Below, piece by piece: positions 20,686 to 30,230 of a stretch of 64,000 nt of DNA (the first letter of the stretch is position 1; each line of letters starts with the position of its first letter). Location: the NCBI GenBank assembly GCA_963575745.1, contig CAUYUJ010017979.1:82509-146508 (forward strand), read 5' to 3'. The notes beneath the pieces are model-generated. The model did not search any database. It saw only the letters and a program-made list of their open reading frames with translations, and had not been told where the DNA came from. The translations under genes were made by a program, and so were the position numbers. The stretch is from Prorocentrum cordatum. Lineage: Eukaryota > Sar > Dinophyceae > Prorocentrales > Prorocentraceae.

Positions 20686-21009
20686 GACGAGGGCGTCGTA
20701 ACGGCGGTCAACCTCAGCGCCTCCGGGGAGATCGACAACGACGAGGGCGTCGTTGCGGCGGTCGGCTGTGGCATCCCCGGGGGGATTGACAGCCGCTAGG
20801 GCGTCGTGACGTCGGTCGGCCATGGCACCTCTGGGGAGCTTGACAACCACGACGGCGTCGTAACTGCGGTCGGCATCGGCGCCTGCGTGGATTTCGACAG
20901 CAACCAGGGCGTCGTCGCGGCGGCAGGCCAGGGCGCTTCAAGGTGGCCCGTGCACGGCGACGGCGTCGTAACGGCGGTCGGTCTTGATGCGGCCGGGATG
21001 ATTGATTAT
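20686..21009 (+). repeat. Six-copy 54-bp tandem repeat encoding an 18-residue unit
   Basis: Each unit starts GACGAGGGCGTCGTAACGGC or close to it and reads DEGVVTAVNLSASGEIDN and variants. 54 bp keeps the frame through all six units, except for one TAG at the start of unit 3. The frame follows on from EELLNF upstream. Units differ by 10-20 bases, so the array is old. It may be a decayed repeat protein segment or simply a satellite. Confidence 0.8.
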
Positions 21010-21949
21010 GCTGTTGCGGTGATTTCGAGATCAGCCATTGGAATGGAGTAAGAGCGCGCGGCAGCCAGAGTTTGCAGGGCCCGTCGACCACCTGGTGCAC
21101 TTCGCGCAATCAGCGTTGCCATTGCTCAGGCGGGTTCTGCGGCGTTGGCAGAAGTTGGTCAAGCGGTGGGGGGCCGTTCGTCGCGGGTGGAAAGGGGGGC
21201 GGGCGCGGCGCGCCCGCCCTGGGTCGAAGAAGAAGGGTGCGCCCCTGACTGACGCGATCGTAGTGCATGGTAAGTTTAAGACAGGGAGGCATGGGCTAAA
21301 GCCGCATGGAAATTCTTCAACGCTAGTACCACGATGGGCAGGATGCCGAGATGAGCCGGGCCAGCGAGGTCAAGAAGTGCGGGGTTGCAGCGACGAGAGA
21401 GGACCGGCTAGACCTGGAACAGCTTTTTCTCGATGGGAGTTGCGCTGGAGGGGCGAAGTCGCCGGAAGACAGGGGGCGCGCCTGGATGCGACTGAGTGGC
21501 TGCGGAGATGTGCCTCGAGCTGCCGGTAGAGTGTATTTGCGACTTCCGGGGGCTCTTCATCGCCCGCTGTCGCAGCGGCGGTTGGCCGTCGGAGTCGTGG
21601 CAAACGTCTGGCATGATGTTTTACCCGGGAGCGCAGGCCGCTGGTCGCTAGGTAAGTGCAGGGGCGCTGATGTCTTGCTCGTGCAAATTGTGCGCCAACT
21701 GCCTGGTGCAAATCGTCCGGTCCTTGCCTGTTCCTGCTGCTTATCGTTCTTTGAACGCGTCGGGGCATCAGCCCGGAATGGAACTTGCGCGCGTCGTTGC
21801 CCCCGTGAAACACTTGCCAGCGAAATGTGGGGAGTGGCAGCAGGCGTTTCCCGTTCGCTTGGTCCGCGGAGATGTCTTGGCAGCACTTGACAAGATGAGC
21901 CGCGGCGATGCGGCGGCGCGGCGTTCCAAGCCTGGTGGCGGTGGCATTC

Positions 21950-21954
<5 letters not shown>
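21010..21954 (+). other. Coding-like stretch, unassigned, probably retroelement relic
   Basis: 21080-21290 reads LPLLRRVLRRWQKLVKRWG and a basic continuation in one frame; 21351-21890 is open in another. The composition is protein-like, but the frames change and no motif is certain. By position after an endonuclease remnant it could be the linker toward a lost reverse transcriptase. Confidence 0.3.

Positions 21955-22032
<78 letters not shown>
21955..22032 (+). repeat. (GA)n array
   Basis: Nearly pure AG dinucleotides. Confidence 0.97.
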
Positions 22033-22041
<9 letters not shown>

Positions 22042-23412
22042 GAGTGGGGCAGCGGGCGGATATCATATCTCAGTTCGTGATGATTAGCATCATCGAGTGC
22101 GCAGCTTGCGAGAAGACAGGCGGGGCCGACAGAGCGGTGAAATTGAACTTCTTGTTCGAGGATTACCTGGTGAAGGTGCGCGCCCACTGGCGGGGGTCCA
22201 ATTCCGGCGCCCGGCTGGGCGGCAGTTCTTGCGATCGCGCGATATGGGCTGACAGTGGCTCCTTCTCCAGTTTTCAACTGGAGCATCTTCGCCAGATGAT
22301 CTGGGAGATTCGCCGGGCCATGCGCCTCGTGAGCTTGTATGGGGGACGTTCTGCTTCTGCTTATCTCGCCGGCATCGAGGCAGAGGTCCCGCGTTTAGAG
22401 ATAAATGTCAAGCATCCAGAGCCAGCAGGAGAGTGGGGGGACATCGTTCTTGAGAGGAGTGGCGAGGTGGAGCGCTTGGGGCGCGTGTCCTGCGGGCGGG
22501 GGGGCGAACCTGGAGCGCGGCGCAGATTTGCCGAGGCCTTAGGCGCCTCCTGGTCCGGGACGTCTTTGCCTGGGATCCTGCTGTTCGGTTGTGAGATTAG
22601 GCCCTTTGCGGAATCGTTTACTTCTTATTTTTATTTTTCAGAGATTGCGTCAATTTGGATGGGGGCTTCTATGTATTGTAGTCCGCATTCGAAATCGCAG
22701 AAGGGAATCCAATGATTTATGCATGAAGCGAGCGGCCCGCCAAGCTCGAGCCTTTTTTATTGGAAAGAGCTCCAAGCGCAAACCGCGGAGGAGCGGGCGC
22801 TCAGGAAGCTGCGCAGGGCCCCGGGCGGCGCACCAGGCGTGCTTCGAGGGGGGACCTTTTCTCAGAGCGTGAATTACCTACCCCGCTTTCGCTTCCAGGC
22901 AAAACCAAGCCATACCACGCGCCGCCTCGTCAAGCGGCCTGACCAGTACAGGCTGCAATTTGGCATCGTTTGGTATCTCTTGGAAGCGAGGGTGGTCAAA
23001 AGCGGGGTAGGTTTGTTTTCCCCCAATTTTCGCCGGTTCGACTCCCAGGATTTGGCCTGCTCGCGGGATGTGTGCGCGAGGCGAAGGTGAGTGGAGAGCC
23101 GGCGGGCGGAAGGGGCTGCGCATTCTGCAGGGGGCAGCGAGGATTCGCCCGCGTGCTGCCGCGAGGCATGGATTTCGAGATTTGCTGGGGGGATCTTGAT
23201 TGCCGCGCGCGTTGAGGCTTGGAGGGGGGTCGCCAAACAAAACACCGAATGGGCGGAGGGGGAGGACGATGTCGTCAAAGAGGCTTCGAAGCACGTCGAC
23301 GTGTGGGGAGTGGGGGTTCGCGGCGTGATCACCCTGAAGGGGCGAGCAGAGATCCGCCGGGCGGAGCGCGCCCAGCGCAGCCAGGTTCATGTAGCAGGCC
23401 TGGTCGCGCGGG
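22033..23412. other. Coding-like stretch on one or both strands, unassigned
   Basis: Plus-strand frame from 22044 (for example FLFEDYLVKVRAHW, LEHLRQMIWEIRRAMRLVSL) and plus-strand 23091-23400 (VVKEASKHVDVWGVGVRGVI) look protein-like, as do parts of the minus strand at 22878-23390. No domain can be named and no splice pattern was resolved. Confidence 0.3.
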
Positions 23413-23520
23413 AGGAGGAGGAGGAGGAGGAGGAGGAGGAGGAGGAGGAGGAGGAGGAGGAGGAGGAGGAGGAGGAGGAGGAGGAGTAGGAGGAGGAGGA
23501 GGAGGAGGAGGAGGAGGTAG
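23413..23520 (+). repeat. (GGA)n array
   Basis: About 35 GGA triplets with few interruptions. Confidence 0.97.
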
Positions 23521-24595
23521 GTGATGGTGCCATGGCCATCCAGTGGTTGAGCGTTGCCGCTCGCGTGCGGCATCCTGGACAACGGGCGCAGCATGCGAGA
23601 TGCTCAGCGCGCCCTGCCGGGCGTTTGCGGGCGTTCGGGGCGAGGGCGTCCGAGGCGGGCACGCATGCTGGGGGAGGCGCGTGTGTCGGGAGGAGAACGG
23701 GGGGGCGGATAGCCTGGCGAATGAGGTGACGGATGAACAGGCGGATGTGCGCGAAGCCTACCACGAAACCTGGCGGCGGCGATGGCCCCCAGGAGTCCCG
23801 TGTGCATCCAGGCGAGCTGTGGCGGAGGCCGGAGAGGTGAAGACCGATGCAGTGCAGTAGCTATTGTCGGTGTGTGGACGGGGGAGAAGTGGCGCACGTG
23901 GAGGAGGCAGGGGGAGCATCTTCGAGCAATCGTATCCATGAGTGCTGCGGTGAGGGCGGTAGAGTGAACGTCCAGTGTGGTTCAAGAGCTTGTAGAAACT
24001 GTGTGGCCTTACTGCTGTATGACAGCTGGGCCAGGGAAGGGTCGTTCCAGCATCTGCGAGGCCTGATTTGCAGTGTGTCGCAGCGCGAGCACGGGAAAGG
24101 GGATTCGGCCACGAGCCCAACAGCGTAAGTCCTAAGTCCTCCTCCTGTATTCGACCTCGGCTGGCCCCGCCCGAGGTGGGTCGCAGCCCCGGGCGGGGTA
24201 TAAACGTTTTCCTCGGATGGGCACCCCACCCCAATTTGTTTTCCATACTTCTCCTTCTGACTCTGCCCTCTACGGGCGTCGAACCTCCTCCTCAATTTGG
24301 CGGTGCTGGTGACGCGCAGCCGGCCCTAGAACTCGGGGCCGGGGGGCTCCGCCTCTGCATGGGCGATTCTTTGTCGCGCCACATGGGCTGCTGGCTCGTC
24401 CGATGGCCTCTGCGTCTTTTTGCGCCCTCTGGGCTTTGGCGGGTTTGGGCTGAGACATGCGCCCCTTGCCCCGTCCGGCGAGTCTTCGTCGGATGGATGG
24501 GTTTTGTTCCGTTGCCGTCATCGTGTCGGCCCTAGTGGATTGCGGATGGGAGCATTCGCCTTCTCTTGGTCGTCGTGGTCGTGATCGCCGACGAC
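23521..24595. other. Unassigned; weak RNase H-like end at 23690-23790
   Basis: The plus frame near 23700 reads REENGGADSLANEV, which resembles the N..AD.LAN block at the end of RNase H domains in dinoflagellate retroelements. The flanks do not extend the match. The rest holds no recognisable gene. Confidence 0.25.
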
Positions 24596-24597
24596 AC

Positions 24598-24628
<31 letters not shown>

Positions 24629-24700
24629 TTCTTCCTCCTCCTCCTCCCTCTCCTCCTCCTCCTCCTCCTCCTCCTCCTCCTCCTCCTCCTCCTCCTCTTA
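24596..24700 (+). repeat. (CGT)n to (TCC)n array
   Basis: CGTCGT triplets pass into CTCCTC triplets. Confidence 0.9.
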
Positions 24701-24719
24701 CGCCCGCTTTCACGTGCAG

Positions 24720-24800
24720 GCCCTCAAAAAGGGCTTTGCACAATTGTCCCGTCGCAGGAAGGCCAGAAGAGCCCATCGATTTTTCGACCGTTCGGGCTTA
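24720..24800 (+). other. Possible short exon after a TCC tract
   Basis: The TCC array at 24650-24697 and CGCTTTCACGTGCAG|GCC give an acceptor-like context. The next bases read ALKKGFAQLSRRRKARRAHR in one frame. GC3 is moderate. Evidence is only this context, and a second TCC array follows at 24840. Confidence 0.25.
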
Positions 24801-24839
24801 TCTCCCCAAGCGCCCCTCCTACCTTACCTTCTCCTCCTT

Positions 24840-24918
24840 CGCCTCGTCCTCCTCCTCCCCCTCCTCCTCCTTCTCCTCCTCCTCCTCCTCCTCCTCGTCG
24901 TCCTCCTCCTCCCCTCCC
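24840..24918 (+). repeat. (TCC)n array ending at an acceptor-like CCCAG
   Basis: The tract ends CCTCCTCCCCTCCCAG (24905-24920), a good polypyrimidine tract and AG for cis- or trans-splicing just upstream of the MPIDYSKFDN start. Confidence 0.85.
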
Positions 24919-24920
24919 AG

Positions 24921-24937
24921 AGCCGTTTCGGCCGAAG
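24921..24937 (+). other. Possible eroded DinoSL relict in a 5' UTR
   Basis: AGCCGTTTCGGCCGAAG matches the 3' part of the spliced leader (AGCCATTTTGGCTCAAG) at 13 of 17 positions, most differences being transitions. It begins immediately after an AG acceptor and lies about 85 bp before an ATG. The match is short and partly palindromic, so chance is a real alternative. Confidence 0.25.
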
Positions 24938-25022
24938 CCGCCGAGGCCTCCACCTCTGGAGAGCGCAGCCGGGGGGCAGAGCAGGCGTCGGGGCCAGCCG
25001 CCGGACAGGGCCGCGGGGCGCG

Positions 25023-25076
25023 ATGCCGATCGACTACTCGAAGTTCGACAACATCGTGGACTCGGACGACGACGAG
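25023..25076 (+). CDS. Candidate first coding exon: acidic N-terminus MPIDYSKFDNIVDSDDDE
   Basis: The ATG at 25023 opens MPIDYSKFDNIVDSDDDE. A DYSKFDxI-D-S-D-D/E start is one I recall from dinoflagellate and other eukaryotic proteins, and it resembles the N-termini of Cdc37-type and TPR co-chaperones; this is similarity of a short tag only. 17 of 18 third positions are G or C. The exon ends at GACGAG|GCCCAC, a GC donor in the AG|G context, in phase 0, and a foldback element begins about 10 bases later. Upstream are a polypyrimidine tract and AG (24905-24920) suited to spliced-leader addition. The start is chosen by the motif; the frame is open further upstream only through low complexity. The function of the full protein is unknown. 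Confidence 0.5.
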
Positions 25077-25084
25077 GCCCACCA

Positions 25085-25253
25085 ATCTCAGCCACGCGCA
25101 GAGGGGGATGGGGGAAGGGGGGAGGGCTTCTCAGAACCACCCCTGCTTTTTCGAAGGCGCGGGCCTCATCTAGAGATGTAAGGCCGGCGCCTGCTAGGAA
25201 ACAGCCTCCTTCTAAGAAGCCCTCCCCCTCCCTCCATCCCCTTGTGCGCGCCG
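25085..25253. mobile_element. Foldback element family J, copy 1
   Basis: The ends carry CACGCGCAGAGGGGGATGG and CCATCCCCTTGTGCGCG as inverted repeats. Inner arms are GGAGGGCTTCTCAGAA and TTCTAAGAAGCCCTCC, and the centre has GGCGCGGGCCT with AGGCCGGCGCC. Copies at 29573-29905 (split by a TCC array) and 49428-49768 (split by element K). Confidence 0.7.
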
Positions 25254-25282
25254 CCAACGATCGAAGAAGGAACATCGCCAAA

Positions 25283-25345
25283 AGCATAAAGTTTCGGTGC
25301 AAGTGCAAGAGATCCGCGCGGACCGTCGAAAGTTCATGCTTAGGT
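25283..25345. mobile_element. Miniature relative of family A
   Basis: AAGCATAAAGTTTCGGTGCA is followed by AGAGATCCGCGCGGACCGTC and TTCATGCTTAG: a small imperfect hairpin sharing the GATCCGCGCGGA core of family A. Confidence 0.4.
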
Positions 25346-25519
25346 GCGTTTTCCTTCCTCTCATCAAGGAGTACAGGAACCCCTTTAGCCTCATAGCGCA
25401 GTGAAGGCGTAGCCTGATCCAGGCCCCCGTCCTCGCCCCCGGGAGACAAGCGGTGAGCGGTCCGGCTCGACACGTCTGCAGGGACGACCCCTCTCCCCAG
25501 TGTTACGCTGCACAAGATT
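25346..25519. other. No feature recognised
   Basis: Intron-like unique sequence of mixed composition. Confidence 0.3.
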
Positions 25520-25690
25520 CAGGAGGGGAAAAGAGCACACAGACACAAGGAATCGTCGATTCCCTAGAAAATTATAGGGGAAATATGGGACTTGGGCGGG
25601 GAGACAGGAACCCAGAACATATGGGAACATATGGGGCATCCTTTTTTTAAATGGTGTGTATTTGTTTGTGTGTCCTTGGGCCCCCTTGAA
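25520..25690. mobile_element. Dispersed element family R, copy 3
   Basis: CACACAGACACAAGGAATCG at the left, GTTTGTGTGTCCTTGGGCCC at the right, with ACATATGGGAACATATGGGG inside. Confidence 0.7.
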
Positions 25691-25860
25691 AGATGCAGCA
25701 CCGCGAAAGCACAAGACTGGAGCCCCAGACCCCCCACCGCTCCGCGCCGTGCTTTCGAGCCAGAGATCGGTCTATCTGATGGCCCTGCGGCCGGCAACCA
25801 AGGCGACACCGCCAGCTGTGACGCGACTGCCACGCCCGAGCCTCCGGGCAGGCTCCCTCC

Positions 25861-26045
25861 CCAGACCCCCTCGAGTTATGAAAAAATCACGACGGGAGGT
25901 TTTTCCTTCTTTTTGGCCTTTGGGGGCCCTTACCGGCCCTCGGGACCGTCAAAACACGACTCAGGACGAAAAGCCGGTCCCAGGGAATGGGTCGAGACCT
26001 CGGGGGGTCGACGTCATGAAAAAAACATGACGTCGGTGGTCTGGG
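25861..26045 (+). mobile_element. Foldback element family E, copy 1 (~185 bp)
   Basis: Left end CCAGACCCCCTCGAG with TTATGAAAAAATCACGACGG; right end GACGTCATGAAAAAAACATG with ACGTCGGTGGTCTGGG. Each end has its own small palindrome around an A-run. The middle holds CGACTCAGGACGAAAAGCCG. Nine related copies are listed. Confidence 0.75.
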
Positions 26046-26497
26046 TCGCGCGGGGTCCGGGTCCTTTCCAGGGATTGCTCTGCCTTCTCTGGCGCGTAAC
26101 GGTCGTTACCCGGGCCAAGCCCCCGCCTCCCCCCGGGTGGCGGTAGCGATCGTACGTATGCGGGGGGGGGGCGGCTGGACCCCTCCCCCCTCACGCGCTG
26201 GTGCTCGCCCCAGCGTGCCCCACTCCGCTCGAGCCTTTTCCACGCCGGGGCGAGCAGATGGCACTCGCAGAAGTTGCCCCGTGAGATGCGCCATCTGCCT
26301 GGTCATCGTCAATCTACGCCCGGTCCTCGTTAGTCTCGCAAGCGTGTGCTGTCTGGGTTGTGCAGGTGCGGTGAGCTGGGATCTCGTCGGCGCTGTCTGT
26401 CCGTCCTGTCGGTGCGTGCTGTCTGTTCGTCCCGGTGTGCACCTCCACGCGGCCCCCTCCCGGGGGGACGACCGCTAGTGATACACTCACAGCCTCC
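26046..26497. other. No gene assigned
   Basis: GC-rich intron-like sequence. A frame at 26346-26564 gives a Cys-rich translation without recognisable domain. Confidence 0.3.
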
Positions 26498-26684
26498 CCA
26501 GACCCCCGACGTAATGATTTTTTCATTACGTCGACCCCCAGAGGTCCCGACCCTTTCCCCATGACCAGCGTTGCATCCTGACTCGTTTTTTGACGCTCCC
26601 GAGGCCCGGTGAGGGCCTCCAGCGGCCGAAAACTAGGAAAAACCTCCCGTCATGATTTTTTCATTACTCGAGGGGGTCTGGGTC
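26498..26684 (-). mobile_element. Foldback element family E, copy 2 (reverse)
   Basis: Reverse complement of copy 3 at 26869-27054 over nearly its full length. The right end AGGGGGTCTGGG stops about 22 bases before the exon-like block at 26707. Confidence 0.8.
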
Positions 26685-26706
26685 CAGCTCCCACTGCCGA
26701 TCGGAG

Positions 26707-26856
26707 GCCCCCGCGAAGCCGCCCGCCGCGCAGCCCGGCGACGACGCCCCCGGCTCCGAGGAGCAGCCGCCGCAGGCCGCCGCGGAGCACTGCCGGCCCT
26801 GCGACGACGCCCCCGGCCTGGAGCTGCCGGAGGGCGAGTTCGCCACGTACTACAAG
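26707..26856 (+). CDS. Candidate internal exon of 50 codons between two inverted E elements
   Basis: The block runs from CGGAG|GCCCCC to TACAAG|GATCCC, that is, AG|G at both borders with a GA-type donor, and is exactly 150 bp in phase 0. It reads APAKPPAAQPGDDAPGSEEQ, then PPQAAAEHCRPCDDAPGLEL and PEGEFATYYK. All third positions are G or C (the TAC TAC AAG end included), and the style is an acidic Pro/Ala linker becoming ordered at EFATYYK. Phase 0 fits the end of the candidate first exon at 25076. Two other frames are open here as well, but give Arg- or Pro-rich low complexity. The HCRPC pair could suggest a metal site, but nothing more supports that. Confidence 0.5.
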
Positions 26857-26868
26857 GATCCCCCAGAC

Positions 26869-27054
26869 CCAGACCACCTCGAGTAATGAAAAAATCATGA
26901 CGGGAGGTTTTTCCTAATTTTCGGCCTCTGGAGGCCCTCACCGGGCCTCGAGAGCGTCAAAAAACGACTCAGGATGCAAAGCTGGTCATGGGGAAAGGGT
27001 CGGGACCTCTGGGGGTCAACGTAATGAAAAAATCATTACGTCGGGGGTCTGGGG
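26869..27054 (+). mobile_element. Foldback element family E, copy 3 (forward)
   Basis: Starts CCAGACCACCTCGAGTAATG and ends AATCATTACGTCGGGGGTCT. Together with copy 2 it forms a ~186-bp inverted repeat around the exon candidate. Confidence 0.8.
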
Positions 27055-27230
27055 ACCCCCTCGCGCTGGGACACAAATCGCGACGGGGAGCTTGTCGCGC
27101 TGTTCGGCCCGCACGGGGCTCTTCCCGGGCGCCAGGGCCGTCAAGAAAACGACCCAGGAGGAGAAGCCGGCCTTGGGGAGGGGGTCCAGGCCTTTTGGGG
27201 GTCGACGTTGCGGGAAAATCACGGTCTGGG
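27055..27230 (+). mobile_element. Foldback element family E, diverged copy 4
   Basis: Keeps the order GGGCCGTCAAGAAAACGACC, then GGGGGTCGACGTTGCGGGAA, then ACGGTCTGGG, directly behind copy 3. Confidence 0.55.
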
Positions 27231-27637
27231 CTCGGACGAGGGAGAGGCATCCATGCCGCTCCCCTTCGTTCGTGTTCCCCTCTTCTGGGGCCTCCTGGGA
27301 GGCCCTCGTCGCCACCGCTGGAATGGCCTCGAAATTCTGGTCAGCACCCGCCCCAGGAGAGGTCCGGGGAGTAGCGGTATGTGCGGGCAATACGTCTGTC
27401 CATATCCACTGCAGCTTGGAGTGTCGGGCTCCCTTCCCCAAGAAGCCCGAGGCGCATTGGATATGGATCAAAAACACGGCCCCCTGAAGGACCGATTCTT
27501 ATCCATACCCGGTGCGCCTCGGCCTTGTGGCGCTCCTTCCGAGGAAGCCCAAGACGCGCTGGACATGGATATTCATCTTGCCCGCGGTATGGGCTGTCTC
27601 TGATTTCCCCAGGGTCGGGCCAGTTTTCGGCGTTGCA
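27231..27637. repeat. Repeat shared with 560-680, then unassigned
   Basis: 27288-27385 resembles 563-670. From 27400 to 27637 TCCATATCCACTGCAGC and GGACATGGATATTCATC suggest a loose inverted pair. No gene was seen. Confidence 0.45.
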
Positions 27638-27953
27638 TTAGGAGGAGGAGGAGGAGGAGGAGGAGGAGGAGGAGGAGGAGGAGGAGGAGGAGGGGAGGAG
27701 GAGGAGGAGGAGGAGGAGGAGAGGAGGATGAGGAGGGAGGAGGAGAGGAGGAGGAGGAGGAGGAGGAGGAGGAGGAGGAGGAGGAGAGGAGGAGGAGGGA
27801 GGGGGAGGAGGAGGAGGGAGGAGGAGGAGGAGGAGGGAGGAGGAGGAGGAGGAGGCGAGGAGGAGGAGGAGAGGAAGGAGGAGAGGAGGAGGCGAGGAGG
27901 AGGAGGAGGAGGAGGAGGAGGAGGAGGAGGAGGAGGAGGAGGAGGAGGAGGGT
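27638..27953 (+). repeat. (GGA)n array
   Basis: About 315 bp of GGA triplets, interrupted by GAGGAGAGG and GGGA variants. Confidence 0.97.
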
Positions 27954-28608
27954 TTTGGACTCCCTCGGCGGCCCCGTCTCGGCGCCGCCTCGGGAGAGCC
28001 CGGTGCCTGGTGCCCGGGCGGGCGCGGGGCGGACTGGGGTCCACGGGCTATTTTCTCCCAGTGCCTCGAGGCCGCGTTGTGCGCGGCGGCAGGTGGGCGC
28101 CCGAGGGGTTTTGCCTCTGCCTTCGGCAGCAAGTCAGCATCGCCCAGTCTCTCGGCAGCGTCGCCCATGCTTTCGGGATGTTCCGCGGCGCCCGGTCTCG
28201 GAGGGAACGCTTCAGTGAGCACGCAGGCCTCGAGCCTGCCCCGGCACTCCTGCGCCCACCGGGAGCGCCCCGCTTGCGATCTCCCCTCCTCACGCCGGGG
28301 GCTGGGCAGCCTGACCCCCTCCCCCGCGCGATCGACCAAGCTGGAGTGGTTCCGCAGCAAATGATTGGAGCCTGCGATCAGCGTCGATCAGCGTCTGGGA
28401 GTCGATCAGATGAGCGCCGATGCGGCGTCGGTTGGCGTCGGTTGGGCGTCGGCTCAGCGTCGGTTCGCAGGAGCCGGCAGCACGGCAGGGGAGGCTCCCG
28501 TGAGTTGCCACCGAAATTGCCTGGCCGTGGGGCAGTGTTCCTGCGCAGAGGGGAAAAACGAAAGAGGGGGGGCAGGGCCCAGAGCCATCCAGACCCTCTC
28601 GAGCCCTG
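27954..28608. other. GC-rich stretch, no gene assigned
   Basis: 28375-28480 has short GATCAGCGTC / GTCGGTTGGCGTC repeats. Frames are open on both strands without a motif. Confidence 0.3.
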
Positions 28609-28715
28609 AGGAGGAGGAGGAGGAGGAGGAGGAGGAGGAGGAGGAGGAGGAGGAGGAGGGGAGGAGGAGGAGGAGAGGAGGAGGAGGGAGGAGGAGGAGG
28701 AGGAGGAGGAGGAGG
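28609..28715 (+). repeat. (GGA)n array
   Basis: GGA triplets ending directly at element E copy 5. Confidence 0.95.
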
Positions 28716-29035
28716 TGACAGAAGTCACGGCGGGAGACTTTGGCCGTTCTCGGCCTCCAGGGGCCCTCGCCAGGCCCCGGGGACCATCATCAACGCGGCC
28801 CGGGATGGAAAATTTGTCCCCGGGAAGATGTGTGGGTCTCTGGGGATCCACGTTATGACAAAATCATGACGTCGGAGGTCTGGGAGGGGGAGGATGACTT
28901 TTCCTTCGGTTTCGGCCTCCAGGGGCCCTCGCTGGGCCCCGGGACCATCAATAACACGGACCGGGATGGCAAACTTGTCCCCAGGAAGGGGTCTGAATTT
29001 ACGGGGGTCCACGTTTCATGGCGCCAACATCGCAG
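28716..29035 (+). mobile_element. Two diverged family E copies in tandem (5 and 6)
   Basis: 28716-28885 runs from GTGACAGAAGTCACGGCGGG to AATCATGACGTCGGAGGTCT. 28886-29035 repeats the middle part (TTTCGGCCTCCAGGGGCCCT, then GACCATCAATAACACGGACC). A short right end (ACGTCGGAGGTCTGGG) also lies at 29283-29298. Confidence 0.65.
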
Positions 29036-29355
29036 AGCGGATTACGCTCGGAGAACGATGGGGTGGGCCCGGGGTGTCCTGGAGAATGTCGTTCCGGATT
29101 TCAAGGTGAGTTCCGTGCGGATTTTTTTCTGGCCAGGAATGAAGACCAAAGAGAACCCACGCGAGATTCACGCCGCTTTTCGCCCGCCGCTTCGGGCAAA
29201 CGTCCACGCAGCAATCCACGCCGACATCCGCTGCAGCACGCCTGCGAGGCCGGTGCCACGACACCCTATATGACAAAACCATGACGTCGGAGGTCTGGGA
29301 AGGCCCCAGGACCATCGGAAACGGACCTGGGGCACAAATCTGCCCCAAGAGGTTG
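29036..29355. other. No gene assigned
   Basis: Contains GACATCCGCTGCAGCACGCC and an E-like end at 29270-29298. No exon signal was found. Confidence 0.3.
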
Positions 29356-29450
29356 GGAGGGAGGAGGAGGAAGGGGAGGAGGAAGAGGAGGAGGAGGAGG
29401 AGGAGGAGGGAGGAGGAGGAGGAGGAGGAGAGGAGGAGGAGGAGGAGGAG
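29356..29450 (+). repeat. (GGA)n array
   Basis: GGA triplets. Confidence 0.95.
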
Positions 29451-29531
29451 GGGCGGCGCCTGTTCCTTCGGTGTCGGCCTCCGTGGGGCCGGTCGTCGGG
29501 CACCCAATGGGGCCATCAGAGATGGACGCAG

Positions 29532-29612
29532 GGCGAAGGGCTTCCCCCCGGGGACGCGGACGAGTCGTACCGGCAGATGTCGGCCACGCGCCGCGGGGGG
29601 CTCTATGGGGGA
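29532..29612 (+). CDS. Weak candidate exon GEGLPPGDADESYRQMSATR
   Basis: After GACGCAG (AG at 29530-29531) the frame reads GEGLPPGDADESYRQMSATR and a Gly-rich end, with high GC3. It stops at GGGGAG|GCGG just inside foldback element J copy 2. The acceptor AG|G would be phase 0, compatible with the exon at 26707-26856. Support is codon composition and borders only; another frame (MGPSEMDAGRRASPRG) is also open. Confidence 0.3.
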
Positions 29613-29905
29613 GGCGGGGGGGGCTTCTTGGAAGCGCCGCTGCTGCTCGGGAGCCGCGGGCCCTGTCTGTAGATGCAGGGCCAGCGCCGTCTCAGAAGAA
29701 GCCTCCTCCTCCTCCTCCTCCTCCTCCTCCTCCTTCTCCTCCATCTCCTTCCTCCACTCCTCCTCCTCCTCCTCCTCTCCTCCTCACTCCTCACTCCTCC
29801 TCCCCCCCCCCCCCGCCTCTTCCTCGTCCTCCTCCTCCTCCTCCTCCTCCTCCTCCTCCTCCTGCGAAGCCCCTCCCCCTCCCCCTGCCCCCTCGTGCAC
29901 GCCGC
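29573..29905. mobile_element. Foldback element family J, copy 2, split by a TCC array
   Basis: The left arm (GGCCACGCGCCGCGGGGGG, GGGGGGCTTCTTGGAA) and the right arm (GCGAAGCCCCTCCCCCTCCC, TCGTGCACGCCGCC) are separated by the (TCC)n array at 29698-29862. Confidence 0.6.
29698..29862 (+). repeat. (TCC)n array inside element J
   Basis: CCTCCT triplets with a C-run. Confidence 0.95.
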
Positions 29906-30230
29906 CGGGGACGTCAGGGATCGGGGATCGAGGGGGCCTGGGACGTTCCTGTGGGTGTCCTCGGTGGTTCCAGGGGGCCCCGCTTCCCAGGGGGGGGATC
30001 TTGCGCGTGCCGCCAGGGATGTTTTTTTTTTTTTTTTTTGAGAGATAGAGAGAGAGAGAGAGAGGATCGAGGATCGAGATCGAGGATCGAGAGGGTCTGG
30101 GATGTTTTTGTGGGTGTCCCTTGGGTGTTCCAAGGGCCCCCCGCTTCCTTGGCGGAGGTGCCGTCCGCCTCGGCATGGCCGGGGAGGAGGGGAGGCAGGG
30201 GAAGGGGGGTACGACATTTGCTGCACTCGA
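29906..30230. repeat. Two tandem ~170-bp related blocks with T-run and (GA)n
   Basis: GGGGATCGAGGGGGCCTGGGACGTTCCTGTGGGTGTCC near 29923-29961 (given here by position; key words GGGACGTTCCTGTGGG) and GGGATGTTTTTGTGGG near 30099 head two similar blocks, each followed by GGGGCCCC or GGGCCCCC and GCTTCC. A T-run at 30018-30039 and (GA)n at 30041-30064 lie between. Confidence 0.55.

Noticed and set aside
23025-23060. GGTTCGACTCCC as a tRNA T-arm
   Set aside because: The flanking 5-bp stem does not pair and no acceptor or anticodon arm could be placed.
22878-23594. 238-codon minus-strand frame as a protein gene
   Set aside because: Its N-terminal part is a GGA array and the plus strand is equally protein-like; neither can be preferred.
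24195-24215. GGGCGGGGTATAAACG as a TATA-box promoter
   Set aside because: Dinoflagellate promoters generally lack TATA boxes, and no gene start follows within a plausible distance.
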